Positions 1 through 12,401 of a DNA stretch of 64,000 nt are shown here, in pieces. Within the stretch, counting starts at the first letter, position 1; every line of letters begins with the position of its first letter. Source of the DNA: Rubrivirga sp046845755 (GTDB taxonomy: Bacteria; Bacteroidota; Rhodothermia; Rhodothermales; Rubricoccaceae). The stretch is taken from positions 372,001 to 436,000 of the forward strand of contig NZ_CP177357.1 in the NCBI RefSeq assembly GCF_046845755.1. Direction: 5' to 3'. Made by a program: the position numbers and the translations under genes. Below the pieces are notes generated by a model, which was not told the origin of the DNA, did not search any database, and worked only from the letters and a program-made list of their open reading frames with translations.

Positions 1-533
1 AACGCGGGGAGCAGCACGGCCAGGAGCGCGTCGGTCCGCTCGGCGTGGGGGAAGGCGCCGTGGCGGCGGTGCAAGACCCACACCATCGCCTCGCCGTCGG
101 GCGCGCGGTCCACCATGCCCACGAAGTCGCGGTAGCCCTGGCGGCGGAGCGCGTCGATCAGGAGACCCTGCCGGAGCTGCACGCCGTGCGCCTCGACGAG
201 CTGGCGGTTGGCGTCCCAGCTGAACGTGTGGAGGGCCCGCTCGCGGCGGAGCCGGTTCCACAGGTCCGTCACCGGGTCGCTAAAGCGGACGCCGTCGGCC
301 TGGACGGCGTCGACCATCGTCTGGAGACTCGCGACCACGTCCGTGGCGTCCTCGCTGGCGAACGGGAAGGCCTCGGACCCGATCTGGACGACGACGCCCG
401 TGCCGCCGACGAGGTCGCGGACGGCGGCGCCGGCCGCGAGCAGCCAGGCCTGCGGGTCGGGCGCGGCGAGGGGGCTCAGCAACAGCTGGTTGGCGGCGCC
501 GAGCCGGGCGAGGTCGCTCGTGGAGAGGCGCAT
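1..533 (-). CDS. Partial regulator-like protein (N-terminal 177 residues)
   Basis: An open frame runs from an ATG at 533 to the left edge without a stop, so only the N-terminal part is present. It begins MRLSTSDLARLGAANQLLLS and has alternating hydrophobic and charged stretches resembling the GAF/PAS-like sensory half of LuxR-type regulators. The region ending VWVLHRRHGAFPHAERTD is typical of the segment before a C-terminal HTH, but any HTH lies outside the window. It is encoded downstream of the PAS sensor kinase on the same strand, with 116 bp between them. The function assignment is inference; the reading frame itself is well supported by codon use and the absence of stops. Confidence 0.55.
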   Translation of the reverse strand, partial: MRLSTSDLARLGAANQLLLSPLAAPDPQAWLLAAGAAVRDLVGGTGVVVQIGSEAFPFASEDATDVVASLQTMVDAVQADGVRFSDPVTDLWNRLRRERALHTFSWDANRQLVEAHGVQLRQGLLIDALRRQGYRDFVGMVDRAPDGEAMVWVLHRRHGAFPHAERTDALLAVLLPA

Positions 534-649
534 GCGACGCGGGGCGCCGGGCACGCGGACCCCAGCGCAGGTGTCGGCCGCGAGTGTACGTCGCCCCGGG
601 CCTGACTCGACCGCCGCACGCTCTCATCCCGCTGTTTTTACGGCGCGCT

Positions 650-2290
650 TTAGGGCCCCGAGCCCCGTCGACGCGCCTGGCGAGTCGCCGTCGGGAGGGC
701 GAGGGTGAACGCCGCCCCCCCGCCAACCGCTCGCGACACGTCGATTCGCCCGCCGTGGCCGCGCACCACGACGTCGTGGGCGAGCGAGAGCCCCAGGCCG
801 ACGTGCCCGCTGCCGGGCGCCTTGGTCGTGAAAAAGGGCTCGAAGAGCCGGGCCCGCACCGCCTCTGAGACCCCCAGCCCGGTGTCCTCGACGACCACCT
901 CGACCTGGCCCTCGGCCCCGGCCGTGCGGACCGTCACCTGCGCGCCCACCCGGCCCGGCGCGGCGGCGGCGTCGAACGCGTTCGTGACCACGCTGGCGAC
1001 CGCCCGCCCGATCGACCGGAGGTCGCCCTCGACCTCCCCGGCCGACGCGTCGAGCGCGAGCTCGATCGCCACCTCCCGGTCCGGGTGCTCGGCGCGCCAG
1101 GTGCTCGCGGCGAGCGTGGCGTAGTCGGTCACGACGCCGTTGACGGGCGCCCGCTGGCGCGCGCCCGGCGCGCTCGCATGCGCCAGCATGCGGCGGACGA
1201 TGGCGTCGGCGCGGCGGCCGTGCGCGGCGATCGCGCGGGCGTTCGCGGCGAGGTCGTCCAAGAGCCCGTCGGCGTCCGGGCCCGCGAGCCGGGTGCGCAG
1301 GTCGTCGGCCAGCTCGACCGAGAGGTCGGCGAAGTTGGTCACGAAGTTGAGCGGGTTCATCAACTCGTGCGCGATCCCCGCCGCCATCCGGCCGAGCCCC
1401 GCCAGCGTCTCCTGCTGGACGATCCGGTCCTGCGCCCGCCGCAGCGCCGCCTCGGCCTCGACGCGCTCGGTCATGTCGCGGGCGTTGACCACGAACCCCT
1501 CGTCGGCGCCGTCGGGCGCGAGCGTGCGGCAGTTGGCCTCGAAGTGGCGCCACCGACCGTCCTTGTGCCTGACGCGGTACCCGATGGTCAGGCTGGTCCC
1601 CGGCGCCGCCGCCAGCGTCCCCAGCGAGGCCGTCGCCTGGGGCACGTCGTCGGGGTGGAGGAAGCCGAGCGCCGGCTGCCCGGCGATCTCCTCCGGGGTG
1701 TAGCCGAGCAGGCGGTGGACCGACGGGCCCGTGTACACGATCTGGGCGTGGGCGTCGACGATCTGGATCATGTCCGAGGCGTTCTCGATGAGCCGCCGGA
1801 AGTGCTCCTCGCTGGCGCGTAGCGCGGCCTCCGCGTCGACGCGCTCGGTCACGTCATGCGCGTGGACGACGAGGTCCTCGTCGGGGCCGGCGGGCGAGAG
1901 CGTCCGGCCCCGCGCCTCCAGCACACGCCACCGGCCGTCGGCGTGGCGCACGCGGTACGTCGCGGTGCGCGTCGCGCCGGGCTCCGCGAGCAGCGCCTCG
2001 ATCTCGCGCTGGATCGGCGCGCGGTCGTCGGGATGGATGTACGCGAGCGTGGACCGGCCCAGGAGCTCGGCGGGCGTGTAGCCGAGCAGCCGCTCGACGG
2101 ACGGGCTCGAGTACAGGATGCCCGCCGTCGGGCTGACGACCTGGATGAGGTCGGAGGCGTTCTCGAGGAGCCGGCGGAGCGGCTCGTCGGGCACGAAAAA
2201 GGCGCCGCCGGACGCCGCCGGCGCGGGGGCGCGCCGGCGGACGGGGGGAAGGGCTGACGCCGACGGGCGGCGATGGGACGGGGCGGGCAT
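650..2290 (-). CDS. PAS-PAS sensor histidine kinase
   Basis: This 546-residue soluble sensor kinase has two PAS domains in tandem (roughly 40-160 and 165-290). They share the segments LLENASDLIQ / LIENASDMIQ and GYTPAELLG / GYTPEEIAG. A short coiled linker follows, then the phosphoacceptor motif AGIAHELMNPLNFV. The C-terminal HATPase domain carries the N box VTNAFDA, G1 box EDTGLG and G2 box GLGLSLAHDVV. No membrane segment is visible, so it is probably cytoplasmic. The start at 2290 (MPAPSHRRP) is chosen because upstream codons run into the neighbouring lipoprotein gene in another frame. The acceptor motif reads HELMNPL where HEINNPL is usual. No adjacent receiver-domain gene is seen. Confidence 0.9.
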   Translation of the reverse strand: MPAPSHRRPSASALPPVRRRAPAPAASGGAFFVPDEPLRRLLENASDLIQVVSPTAGILYSSPSVERLLGYTPAELLGRSTLAYIHPDDRAPIQREIEALLAEPGATRTATYRVRHADGRWRVLEARGRTLSPAGPDEDLVVHAHDVTERVDAEAALRASEEHFRRLIENASDMIQIVDAHAQIVYTGPSVHRLLGYTPEEIAGQPALGFLHPDDVPQATASLGTLAAAPGTSLTIGYRVRHKDGRWRHFEANCRTLAPDGADEGFVVNARDMTERVEAEAALRRAQDRIVQQETLAGLGRMAAGIAHELMNPLNFVTNFADLSVELADDLRTRLAGPDADGLLDDLAANARAIAAHGRRADAIVRRMLAHASAPGARQRAPVNGVVTDYATLAASTWRAEHPDREVAIELALDASAGEVEGDLRSIGRAVASVVTNAFDAAAAPGRVGAQVTVRTAGAEGQVEVVVEDTGLGVSEAVRARLFEPFFTTKAPGSGHVGLGLSLAHDVVVRGHGGRIDVSRAVGGGAAFTLALPTATRQARRRGSGP

Positions 2291-2307
2291 GGCGATGGGG
2301 CGGGCGG

Positions 2308-2691
2308 TCAAGTCCGCCTCCGCGAGGGCACGATCACGATGGCGGCGGCGTGGCCCTCGCGCGGGCACATCGCGGCCACGGGCCCATCCACGAACACCTC
2401 GACGGTGTCGCCCTCGCGGACCTCGCCGATCCGCGCTGGCGCCAGCCGCCCCGACCGCAGGCGCCGCGAGACGCGCGTGTAGTCGTCGGCGACGGCCTGC
2501 AGCCCGCACGCGTCGCCGACGGGCTCGACGAGCAACCCGCTGGCGGTGGCGCTGTGCCGGACGGAGGCGACCACCCCGCGCACGGTCGGCGCGACCTCGG
2601 GGTACGGGTCGGCGTCGACCCCGGCGCACGCGGCGAGCGCCACGCCGAGCAGGGTCAGGACGAGCAGCGCGCGGAGGGCAGGACGAGGCAT
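2308..2691 (-). CDS. Small lipoprotein
   Basis: A 127-residue protein starts MPRPALRALLVLTLLGVALA and has a lipobox ending at the Cys of LAACAG, so it should be exported and lipidated. The mature part has a beta-rich pattern with GDTVEVFVDGPVAAM, compatible with a small OB-like or barrel-like fold, but no family is recognised. It ends 17 bp before the sensor-kinase start and may be co-transcribed with it. The start at 2691 is fixed by the signal peptide; an in-frame ATG further upstream would place charged sequence before the signal. Confidence 0.7.
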   Translation of the reverse strand: MPRPALRALLVLTLLGVALAACAGVDADPYPEVAPTVRGVVASVRHSATASGLLVEPVGDACGLQAVADDYTRVSRRLRSGRLAPARIGEVREGDTVEVFVDGPVAAMCPREGHAAAIVIVPSRRRT

Positions 2692-2746
2692 GGAGAGAGG
2701 GGGCGGACGGAACGCCTCAGTCTCCGCCGATCCCCCACCGCACCGC

Positions 2747-2764
2747 ATGGGCAGATGTGCCCAT
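2747..2764. terminator. Perfect 7-bp inverted repeat, possible terminator
   Basis: ATGGGCA-GATG-TGCCCAT lies between the end of the TonB-type receptor (2852) and the lipoprotein start (2691), both on the minus strand. It lacks a T-run, so it could instead be an operator for the lipoprotein gene. Confidence 0.35.
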
Positions 2765-2851
2765 TTGGCGGGCGGTCAGCCTGACGCTCACACAACGCGA
2801 GGGGGGACAGGCGTCGGCCCATCCCCCCTCCACAGAACCATTCTGGACTCC

Positions 2852-5377
2852 CTAGATGCCGAACCCGCCGTCGTCGACGCCGCCGCCCTGGGGCTGCTGC
2901 GTCGGGCGCCGCTGGTTGCTGCCGAACGTATACGTCAGCGTGAACGAGGCGCTCTGGATGCTCGGGTCGAACTCGGTGTTGCGCAGGAAGACGCCGTCGT
3001 TCGTCTCGAACTCGAACTTCGCCAGCCCGAACGGGTCGTTGACGCGGGCCGAGAGCCGGAGCTGCTCCGAGAGCGTCTGGTTGAGGCCGATGTTCGAGAA
3101 CACGAACGCGCCGCGCCGGCCGTCGACCGTCTTTTGCGGGCCGCGGTAGAAGGCGAACAGCTGGACCTCCGTCCCCTCGCGGACCTTGAGCTGCAGGCTC
3201 GTCCGCGCGTCGTACGCGAGCGCCTTCGTGTCGGCCTCGCCCGGCTCCGGGTCCGTCGTCACCGACTGGTACAGGCTGGAGCTGACGAAGCCGCGGACGG
3301 CGCCGCCCAGGAACTGGCCGAACAGCGTGAGGTCGGCGCCGTAGTTGCTCTCCGCGTCGAGGTTGCCGGGCCGGAAGACGCTCACGCCCGTCTCGGCGTC
3401 GGTGAACACGCGGCGCGAGATGACGTCGGTCGTGCGGCGGTAGAACGGGGTCAGCGTCGCGAAAAACTTGTACTGGAGCGTGAGCTCGAACGAGTCGGTG
3501 TACTCGGGCCGCAGGTTGGGCGTGCCGACGCGGACGAACGTCGTGTCCGAGAGGTCCGGGAAGGGGTTGAGGAAGAACGTCCGCGGCCGCTCGATGCGGC
3601 GCGAGTACGAGCCCTTGACGAGCGAGCCCGGCTCGAAGGCGTAGGTCACGAAGGCGCTCGGGAACAGGCTCGTGTAGTCCTGCTCGGTCTCGGTCAGGTC
3701 GAGGCCCTGGCGGTACGCCTCGGGCACCTCGGTCGACAGGTCGAACGCGCGCCGGGCGTACTCGGCGCGGACGCCGGCCTGGACCTGGAGCGGCCCGAAG
3801 CCGCGCGCGCCCTGGAGGTAGACCGCCGCGATCTGGCGGTCGTAGTCGAACGCGTTCGTCTGGTTCGGGTCGACGACCAAGTCGTCCATCGTCGGGCCCG
3901 TCTCGACGCGGCTGTCGCTGGCGACCCACTCGGAGCTGAGCTTGGTGCCGACCTCGAGCTTGCCCGCGCCCAGCGGCTGGGTGTAGTCGACCTGGAACGA
4001 GGCCTCGTCATTGGTCTGGTCCTGGAGCTGCGACTGCAGGCCGGTGACGAGCCCGGTGTTGAAGTCGGTAAAGAGCCCGAGCCCGTCGGTGCCGTTGTGC
4101 GTGTAGCGCGTCTCGACGGCGAGCTCGTGGCCGCCCTGTGTGCCGCCGCCGCCGCGCGGGCCGCCGAAGCCGCCCCGGAAGCCGCCGCGCCCGCCGCCGC
4201 CCGTGCCGCCCGCCGCGCCCTGGCCGCCGCCCGCCGCCTGGAACTGCTTGCGGAAGACGAGCGCGAGGTCGCCGTTCATGCCGTCGCCGTCGTTGTCCGT
4301 CGCCCGCTCCGACTCGACGAGCTGGCCGTCCGTCGTGCGGTCGAAGTCGGTGAGGCCGGTCGAGCCGTTGGAGCGGATGCCCAGCGAGCCCTCGGCCGAG
4401 AGCGTCGTGCCTTGCGACAGCGTGTACGTCGCCGAGCCGTTGAAAAAGTTGGAGAGGTCCTCGTTGTCGTTGAGCCCGATCTGGCTCAGGATCGGGGTGC
4501 CGTTGACGAACCGCTGCGACGACGTGATCGACACGCCGCGCTCGCCGTAGCGCAGGCCGTACTGGCCGTTGAGGTCCCAGTCGCCGCTCTGGTAGCTGAG
4601 GTTGGCGCCCGCGTTCCCGCTCACCTCCGTGCCAGCACCGAGCGTGAAGCCGCCGGACAAGCCGCGGTTGGTGCCCTCGGCGAGCACGATGTTGACGATC
4701 CCGCTCATGCCGTCGGGCTCGTACTTGGCGCTCGGGTTCGGGATCACCTCGACGCGCTCGATCTTGTCGGCCGGGATCTGGCGCAGGAGCGCCGCCAAGA
4801 ACGCCCCGCGCACCGGCGTCGGCCGCCCGTTGATCTGGATGACCACGTTCTGGTTGCCGCGCAGCGAGATGTTGCCGTCGGTGTCGACCTCGAGCGAGGG
4901 CAGCGTCTGCAACGTTTCGAGCGCGCTGCCGCCCGCCGTCACGGCCTGCTCCTGGACGTTGTAGACCGTCCGGTCGGCCTGCTGCTCCACGAAGTCGCGC
5001 TGGGCGGTCACCTCGGCCTCGTCGAGGATCGCCGCGTCCTCCGCCAGCCGGATCTCGCCGAGCGCGGCCGGCGCGCCGACGGCGACGGTGAACGTCTCGA
5101 TCTGGGCCGTCTCGTAGCCGATAAAGCTGACGCGGGCGAGGTAGGAGCCCGGCCGAACCGGGTCGATGGTGACGGTGCCGTCGGCGACGGCCGCGCCGCC
5201 GGTCGCGAACGAGGTGTCGCGCGCGGCGTACAGCGCCAGCGTGGCCGAGGGCAGCGGCGCGCCGGTCGCGGCGTCGACGATGGTGGCCGTGACGGCGCCC
5301 TGGGGCTGGCCGCCCTGGGCAACGGCGGGGGCCGCCAGCAGCAGGGCGACGAGCGGGAGGAACGAACGGAGGGGCAT
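2852..5377 (-). CDS. TonB-dependent receptor-like outer-membrane beta-barrel protein
   Basis: This 841-residue outer-membrane protein starts with a signal peptide (MPLRSFLPLVALLLAAPAVA). A carboxypeptidase-regulatory-like domain follows (about 27-110; VTATIVDAATGAPLPSATL), then a plug domain (about 125-240; SALETLQTLPSLEVDTDGN, LRGNQNVVIQINGRPTP, MSGIVNIVL) and a long beta-barrel of the OMP_b-brl_3 type. There is no obvious N-terminal TonB box. A Gly/Arg-rich insert of about 35 residues, encoded around 4135-4240, interrupts the barrel and would sit in a surface loop. The C-terminus ends in low-complexity Gln/Gly after the last strand. The substrate cannot be told from the sequence, and no SusD-like partner is adjacent, which argues against a glycan-utilisation pair. 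Confidence 0.9.
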   Translation of the reverse strand: MPLRSFLPLVALLLAAPAVAQGGQPQGAVTATIVDAATGAPLPSATLALYAARDTSFATGGAAVADGTVTIDPVRPGSYLARVSFIGYETAQIETFTVAVGAPAALGEIRLAEDAAILDEAEVTAQRDFVEQQADRTVYNVQEQAVTAGGSALETLQTLPSLEVDTDGNISLRGNQNVVIQINGRPTPVRGAFLAALLRQIPADKIERVEVIPNPSAKYEPDGMSGIVNIVLAEGTNRGLSGGFTLGAGTEVSGNAGANLSYQSGDWDLNGQYGLRYGERGVSITSSQRFVNGTPILSQIGLNDNEDLSNFFNGSATYTLSQGTTLSAEGSLGIRSNGSTGLTDFDRTTDGQLVESERATDNDGDGMNGDLALVFRKQFQAAGGGQGAAGGTGGGGRGGFRGGFGGPRGGGGTQGGHELAVETRYTHNGTDGLGLFTDFNTGLVTGLQSQLQDQTNDEASFQVDYTQPLGAGKLEVGTKLSSEWVASDSRVETGPTMDDLVVDPNQTNAFDYDRQIAAVYLQGARGFGPLQVQAGVRAEYARRAFDLSTEVPEAYRQGLDLTETEQDYTSLFPSAFVTYAFEPGSLVKGSYSRRIERPRTFFLNPFPDLSDTTFVRVGTPNLRPEYTDSFELTLQYKFFATLTPFYRRTTDVISRRVFTDAETGVSVFRPGNLDAESNYGADLTLFGQFLGGAVRGFVSSSLYQSVTTDPEPGEADTKALAYDARTSLQLKVREGTEVQLFAFYRGPQKTVDGRRGAFVFSNIGLNQTLSEQLRLSARVNDPFGLAKFEFETNDGVFLRNTEFDPSIQSASFTLTYTFGSNQRRPTQQPQGGGVDDGGFGI

Positions 5378-5601
5378 GGCCGGGGGGATCGGGAAGGGGC
5401 CTCCGACGCGGCGCGCGTCGTGGAGTTGTCGCAGAGTGGCGTCAACCCTGTGAAGTCGGGGCGGACGCCGGAGGCCGTGCCCTACGGGGGCGCCGGGCCG
5501 CGGTTGCGCGGCGAACGGCCGTCGGGGCCGCCCTCGCATGTCTCCGGGCCGTCGCGAGCCAGTCCGCCGGAGGCCAGCGGCCCCGGGCCCCGCCGAGCCA
5601 C

Positions 5602-5609
5602 TAGCTTGC
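5602..5609 (+). promoter_or_regulatory. Bacteroidota-type -7 element (TAGCTTGC)
   Basis: TAGCTTGC ends only 3 nt before the ATG at 5613. If it is the true -7 element, the lipoprotein mRNA would be nearly leaderless. Confidence 0.4.
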
Positions 5610-5612
5610 GGC

Positions 5613-6263
5613 ATGTCGCCCCCCCGCCTCGCGGCGCTCGCCGCCCTCGTCGGCCTGTCCGGCTGCGTCCCGTACGCCGTCGGCGCGCCGCCCGACACCG
5701 TCGCGCCTCAAGAGGTCCGGCCGTCGGTCGTGCTCCAGGTGGCCTCCGCCCGCCGCGACTTGCAGGCCGACGACGAGCCCGGCGGCGCGGCCCTTGCGGT
5801 CGGCAACGAGGCCCGGCTCGGGCTCGATGAGCGGTCCGACGTGGGGGTCCGCTTGGTCGGGCTGGGGAGCCTGACGGCGACCTACAAGCGCAAGGTGGCC
5901 GGGCCGCTCGGCTCCGAGGAGGGAGTCGCGGTGCTCGTCGGCGCGGGCGTGATCGGCTCGCGCCACCTGCACGCCGAGGCGACCGTCGTGGCCTCACCCG
6001 GCCCGCTCGCGGTCGCGCCGCAGGTTGTGCCCTACGGCGGCGTCCGGCTCCAGGACCTGACGCCGTTCGCGGGCGACGCGCTCGCGACGGCTCCGGCCCT
6101 CGGCTTGTTTTTCGGCGCGCGCATCGGGTGGCCGGACCTCGCGGTCGCCCCCGAACTGGGCGTCTTCTACAGCCCGTCGCCGCTGGCGGGCGACGGCGAG
6201 GTGGTCGTCGTGCCGTCGGTGACGCTGCACGGCGACCGCATCCGCAAGGCGCTCGGGCTCTAG
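5613..6263 (+). CDS. Outer-membrane lipoprotein, beta-rich
   Basis: A 216-residue protein starts MSPPRLAALAALVGLSGCVP, a short signal with lipobox LSGC. The mature part has alternating amphipathic strands ending in a hydrophobic residue (…IRKALGL), as in small outer-membrane barrels, and Gly/aromatic turns such as LGLFFGARIGWPDL. No family name is recognised. It is divergent from the TonB-type receptor (235 bp between starts) and upstream of metH on the same strand. Its function is unknown. Confidence 0.65.
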   Translation: MSPPRLAALAALVGLSGCVPYAVGAPPDTVAPQEVRPSVVLQVASARRDLQADDEPGGAALAVGNEARLGLDERSDVGVRLVGLGSLTATYKRKVAGPLGSEEGVAVLVGAGVIGSRHLHAEATVVASPGPLAVAPQVVPYGGVRLQDLTPFAGDALATAPALGLFFGARIGWPDLAVAPELGVFYSPSPLAGDGEVVVVPSVTLHGDRIRKALGL

Positions 6264-6330
6264 GCGCGGCCTCGCGCGATTGGGAGCGCTTCCGGCGCGA
6301 TCGGCCCGGATCGAGGCCCCGGCACCGGCC

Positions 6331-6338
6331 TAGCTTGC
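6331..6338 (+). promoter_or_regulatory. Bacteroidota-type -7 element (TAGCTTGC) before metH
   Basis: TAGCTTGC is separated by 22 nt from the GTG start of metH, the spacing seen at most such elements in this window. The 97-bp gap shows no cobalamin-riboswitch B12-box sequence. Confidence 0.5.
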
Positions 6339-6360
6339 GGCCCGCTCCGCCGCCGATCCC

Positions 6361-10032
<3,672 letters not shown>

Positions 10033-10036
10033 CGCC

Positions 10037-10237
10037 ATGACCATCGTGACTGTCGTCTTTGCCGTCTGGCTCGTCGTCGGCGTCGTGCTCAGCGCCCGGT
10101 TGGGCGCACGCGAGGGCGGGCCGTCCAGGGGAGGGCGGTTCGCGGGCGCGCTGGCCGGGGCGTTCGTGGCGCTTCCGCCCGAGGTCAGCTGGACCGTCCT
10201 CGCCGTCGCTGCCGTTCTCTCCTGGACCGCCCTATGA
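10037..10237 (+). CDS. Small membrane protein after metH
   Basis: This 66-residue protein has two hydrophobic segments (about 4-20 and 42-64) flanking a short Arg/Gly loop. Its ATG lies 4 nt after the metH stop, and its own stop overlaps the start of the cupin gene (ATGA), so translation is probably coupled on both sides. No family is recognised. The tight packing is the main evidence that it is a real gene. Confidence 0.65.
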   Translation: MTIVTVVFAVWLVVGVVLSARLGAREGGPSRGGRFAGALAGAFVALPPEVSWTVLAVAAVLSWTAL

Positions 10238-10596
10238 CCCCCGTCAACCTCGCCGCCGCCTTCCGCAGCTTCGACGCCACGTGGACGCCCCACGTCGCGG
10301 CCGACCTCAACGGCCAGCAGGTCAAGCTGGCGAAGCTGGAGGGCGCGTTTGTGTGGCACGACCACGCCGACGAGGACGAGCTGTTCTGGGTCGTGAGCGG
10401 GCGGCTCCGCATCGAGCTCCGCGGCCGCGAGCCGGTCGAGCTGGGGCCGGGCGAGTTCGTCGTCGTCCCGCGCGGCGTCGAGCACCGGCCCGTCGCGCTC
10501 CCGACGGCCGAGGTGGTCCTGTTCGAGCCGGCGTCGACGGCGCACACGGGGGCGGTCGAGACGGACCGGACCGTGCACGACCTCCCGCGGCTGTAG
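10234..10596 (+). CDS. Cupin-domain protein
   Basis: This 120-residue single-domain cupin has motif 1 as FVWHDHADEDELFWVVSG (metal ligands H-x-H and E) and motif 2 as GPGEFVVVPRGVEHRP (ligand H). Such small cupins bind a divalent metal and act as sugar epimerase- or isomerase-like enzymes or as sensors; the substrate here is unknown. The start overlaps the preceding membrane-peptide stop. Its position behind metH suggests a link to sulfur or one-carbon metabolism, but that is inference. Confidence 0.88.
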   Translation: MTPVNLAAAFRSFDATWTPHVAADLNGQQVKLAKLEGAFVWHDHADEDELFWVVSGRLRIELRGREPVELGPGEFVVVPRGVEHRPVALPTAEVVLFEPASTAHTGAVETDRTVHDLPRL

Positions 10597-10601
10597 CCGC
10601 G
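10586..10601 (+). terminator. Hairpin over the cupin stop codon
   Basis: CGCGGCT-GT-AGCCGCG is a perfect 7-bp stem spanning the stop codon of the cupin gene. There is no T-run, so it is only a possible end of the metH operon. Confidence 0.35.
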
Positions 10602-10812
10602 CAACCCGCTGACGGTCGCGCCTGAGGGGGAGGGGCTCCGTAGGCCCCCGCAACGGCGCCGAGGCGCCGGATGCACGGTGTGAGAGCCATGTGTCTCATG
10701 GGTTTACAGGAGGTGCGGGCAGTCGCGGGGATGGGAACCGGGCCGTTCCGATCCGCCCTAGGGTTCAGCAGCGGGCGCCCCATGTCGATACCCTGACCCG
10801 CCCCGATCCGCC

Positions 10813-11529
10813 ATGCGCCTTCTCGCCTTCGCCCTCGCCCTCGTCACGCTCGGCAGCGCCTCGTTCTGGGCGCTGACTGCCGGGCCGCTGGCGCCGTCGG
10901 CGGCGCACCCCGTCGAGGCCTTGCAACCCGTCGCCGCCGGCGACACGTGGTCGAGCAACGCGAGCGCCGCCGGCGGCCCCTCGCCCCCCGCCGCCCCACC
11001 GCCCCGGACCATCCGCTCGCGCATCTCGGCCCGCACCTACGCCGTCGCTGGGACGACGGAGCGCGAGGTGCTCCGCTCGCTCCTCGTCCGCGGCCCGCGC
11101 GACGGCGACGACATCTTCTTCGGGCTGACCCAGACCGAGCTCGACGTTCGCTACGAGCCGACCCCGATCTCGGGCGGCTGCGTCATCCGAGACACCGAAG
11201 TCGATCTCGACGTGGTCATCACGCTGCCCGAGTGGCTCCCGGCGACCGACCTCGCGCCGGACCTCCAGAGCGACTGGCGCCGCTTCCGCCGCGCGCTCGA
11301 AGCGCACGAGAACCAGCACCGCGCGATCGCCGTCGACGGCGCCGAGCGGGCGTTCGACGCCGTCGCCGAGCTCTACCGGTCGTCGTGTGAGGAGGCCAAC
11401 TCCGAGGCCCGCCGCCGCCTCGAGGTGCTGGGCGTCGAGGTCAAAGCCGAGCACCGGCGGCTCGACGAGGAGACCGGCCACGGCAAGGCCGACGGGGCCG
11501 TGTGGCCGGTGGCAAAGGCCGAAGGCTGA
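10813..11529 (+). CDS. DUF922-type secreted HExxH protein
   Basis: This 238-residue protein has an N-terminal signal or anchor (MRLLAFALALVTLGSASFWA). A Pro/Ser-rich stretch leads into a DUF922-like domain (about 75-215). The domain carries the zinc-protease signature HENQH within EAHENQHRAIAVDGAERAF, preceded by the Trp/Arg helix DWRRFRRALE. DUF922 proteins are predicted zinc-dependent proteases of the envelope; proteolysis has not been shown for this one. The C-terminal part is charged and helical. It stands alone, 216 bp after the cupin gene. Confidence 0.8.
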   Translation: MRLLAFALALVTLGSASFWALTAGPLAPSAAHPVEALQPVAAGDTWSSNASAAGGPSPPAAPPPRTIRSRISARTYAVAGTTEREVLRSLLVRGPRDGDDIFFGLTQTELDVRYEPTPISGGCVIRDTEVDLDVVITLPEWLPATDLAPDLQSDWRRFRRALEAHENQHRAIAVDGAERAFDAVAELYRSSCEEANSEARRRLEVLGVEVKAEHRRLDEETGHGKADGAVWPVAKAEG

Positions 11530-11580
11530 GCGCGGCGAGGCGCGGAAGCCACCCAGGGAGGCGAGTCGCCCCTTGCCCCG

Positions 11581-12372
11581 CTACTCGAAGGCCGAGAAGT
11601 CCGGGGCGCGCTTCTCGAAAAAGGCCGAGAACGCCTCGGCGGCCTCGGGCGAGCCGAGCCGCTCGACGAACAGGGCGCCCTCGCGGGCGAACGCGTCGCC
11701 GACGACGTCGGCGGTGTCGTGGCGGAGGAGCGCCTTCGTCATCCGCACCGCCGCCGGCGGCTTCGACGCCAGCACGGCGGCCCGCTCCAGCGCCACGGCC
11801 TCGGGGGCGTCCACGACCGCGTTCACGAGCCCGACCTCGTACGCGGTCTCGGCCGAGAACCGCTCGCCGAACAGGAGCAGCTCCGCCGCGCGGACCTGCC
11901 CCGCCAGCCGGGGCAGCAGCACGCTCGACGCGGCCTCGGGGACCAGCCCGAGGTCGACGAACGGCATTTTAAAGACGGCGTCGGGCGCGGCGTAGGCGAG
12001 GTCGCAGTGGAGCAGCGCCGTCGTGCCGATGCCGATGGCCGGGCCGGCGACCGCCGCGATCAGCGGCTTCGGGAAGCCCGCGAGGGCTTTCAGGAACCGG
12101 AAGACCGGGCTGTCGGGGCCCGTCGGCGGGTCCATCATGAAGTCGCCCAGGTCGTTGCCGCCCGTGAAGACGCCGTCGCGGCCGCTGAGCACGACGGCCC
12201 GGACGCTCGCGTCGGTGACGGCGTCCGTGAGCGCGTCCGCGAGCGCGGCGTACATCGCGCGCGTGAGCGCGTTTTTCTTGGCGGGCCGGTCGAGGACGAG
12301 GTGGAGGACGGCGCCGTGGCGGTGGGCGGCGACGTGGGAGTCGTCGGACCCCGCAGGCGGGATTTGCAACAT
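11581..12372 (-). CDS. Enoyl-CoA hydratase/isomerase family protein
   Basis: This 263-residue crotonase-fold protein has the oxyanion-hole region VFTGGNDLGDF, the second conserved loop AVAGPAIGIGTTALLHCDL and the catalytic-region helix KMPFVDLGLVPEAASSVLLP. These PEAASS-type members act on CoA esters as hydratases or isomerases, probably in fatty-acid or amino-acid breakdown. The start at 12372 (MLQIPPAGSDD) agrees with the usual family length and places a TAGCTTCG element 21 nt upstream. No other beta-oxidation gene is adjacent. Confidence 0.92.
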   Translation of the reverse strand: MLQIPPAGSDDSHVAAHRHGAVLHLVLDRPAKKNALTRAMYAALADALTDAVTDASVRAVVLSGRDGVFTGGNDLGDFMMDPPTGPDSPVFRFLKALAGFPKPLIAAVAGPAIGIGTTALLHCDLAYAAPDAVFKMPFVDLGLVPEAASSVLLPRLAGQVRAAELLLFGERFSAETAYEVGLVNAVVDAPEAVALERAAVLASKPPAAVRMTKALLRHDTADVVGDAFAREGALFVERLGSPEAAEAFSAFFEKRAPDFSAFE

Positions 12373-12393
12373 GAGGGCGGGGGAGGGGAGTGT

Positions 12394-12401
12394 CGAAGCT
12401 A
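12394..12401 (-). promoter_or_regulatory. Bacteroidota-type -7 element (TAGCTTCG)
   Basis: On the minus strand TAGCTTCG lies 21 nt before the enoyl-CoA hydratase ATG. Confidence 0.45.

Noticed and set aside
2546..5830. A very long plus-strand open frame (over 1000 codons) opposite the receptor gene
   Set aside because: It is antisense to a well-supported TonB-type receptor; its translation is Arg/Ala/Val-rich with no domain, as expected in high-G+C DNA.
6264..6360. Possible cobalamin riboswitch before metH
   Set aside because: The 97-bp gap is too short and no B12-box-like sequence was seen; a simple promoter element is present instead.
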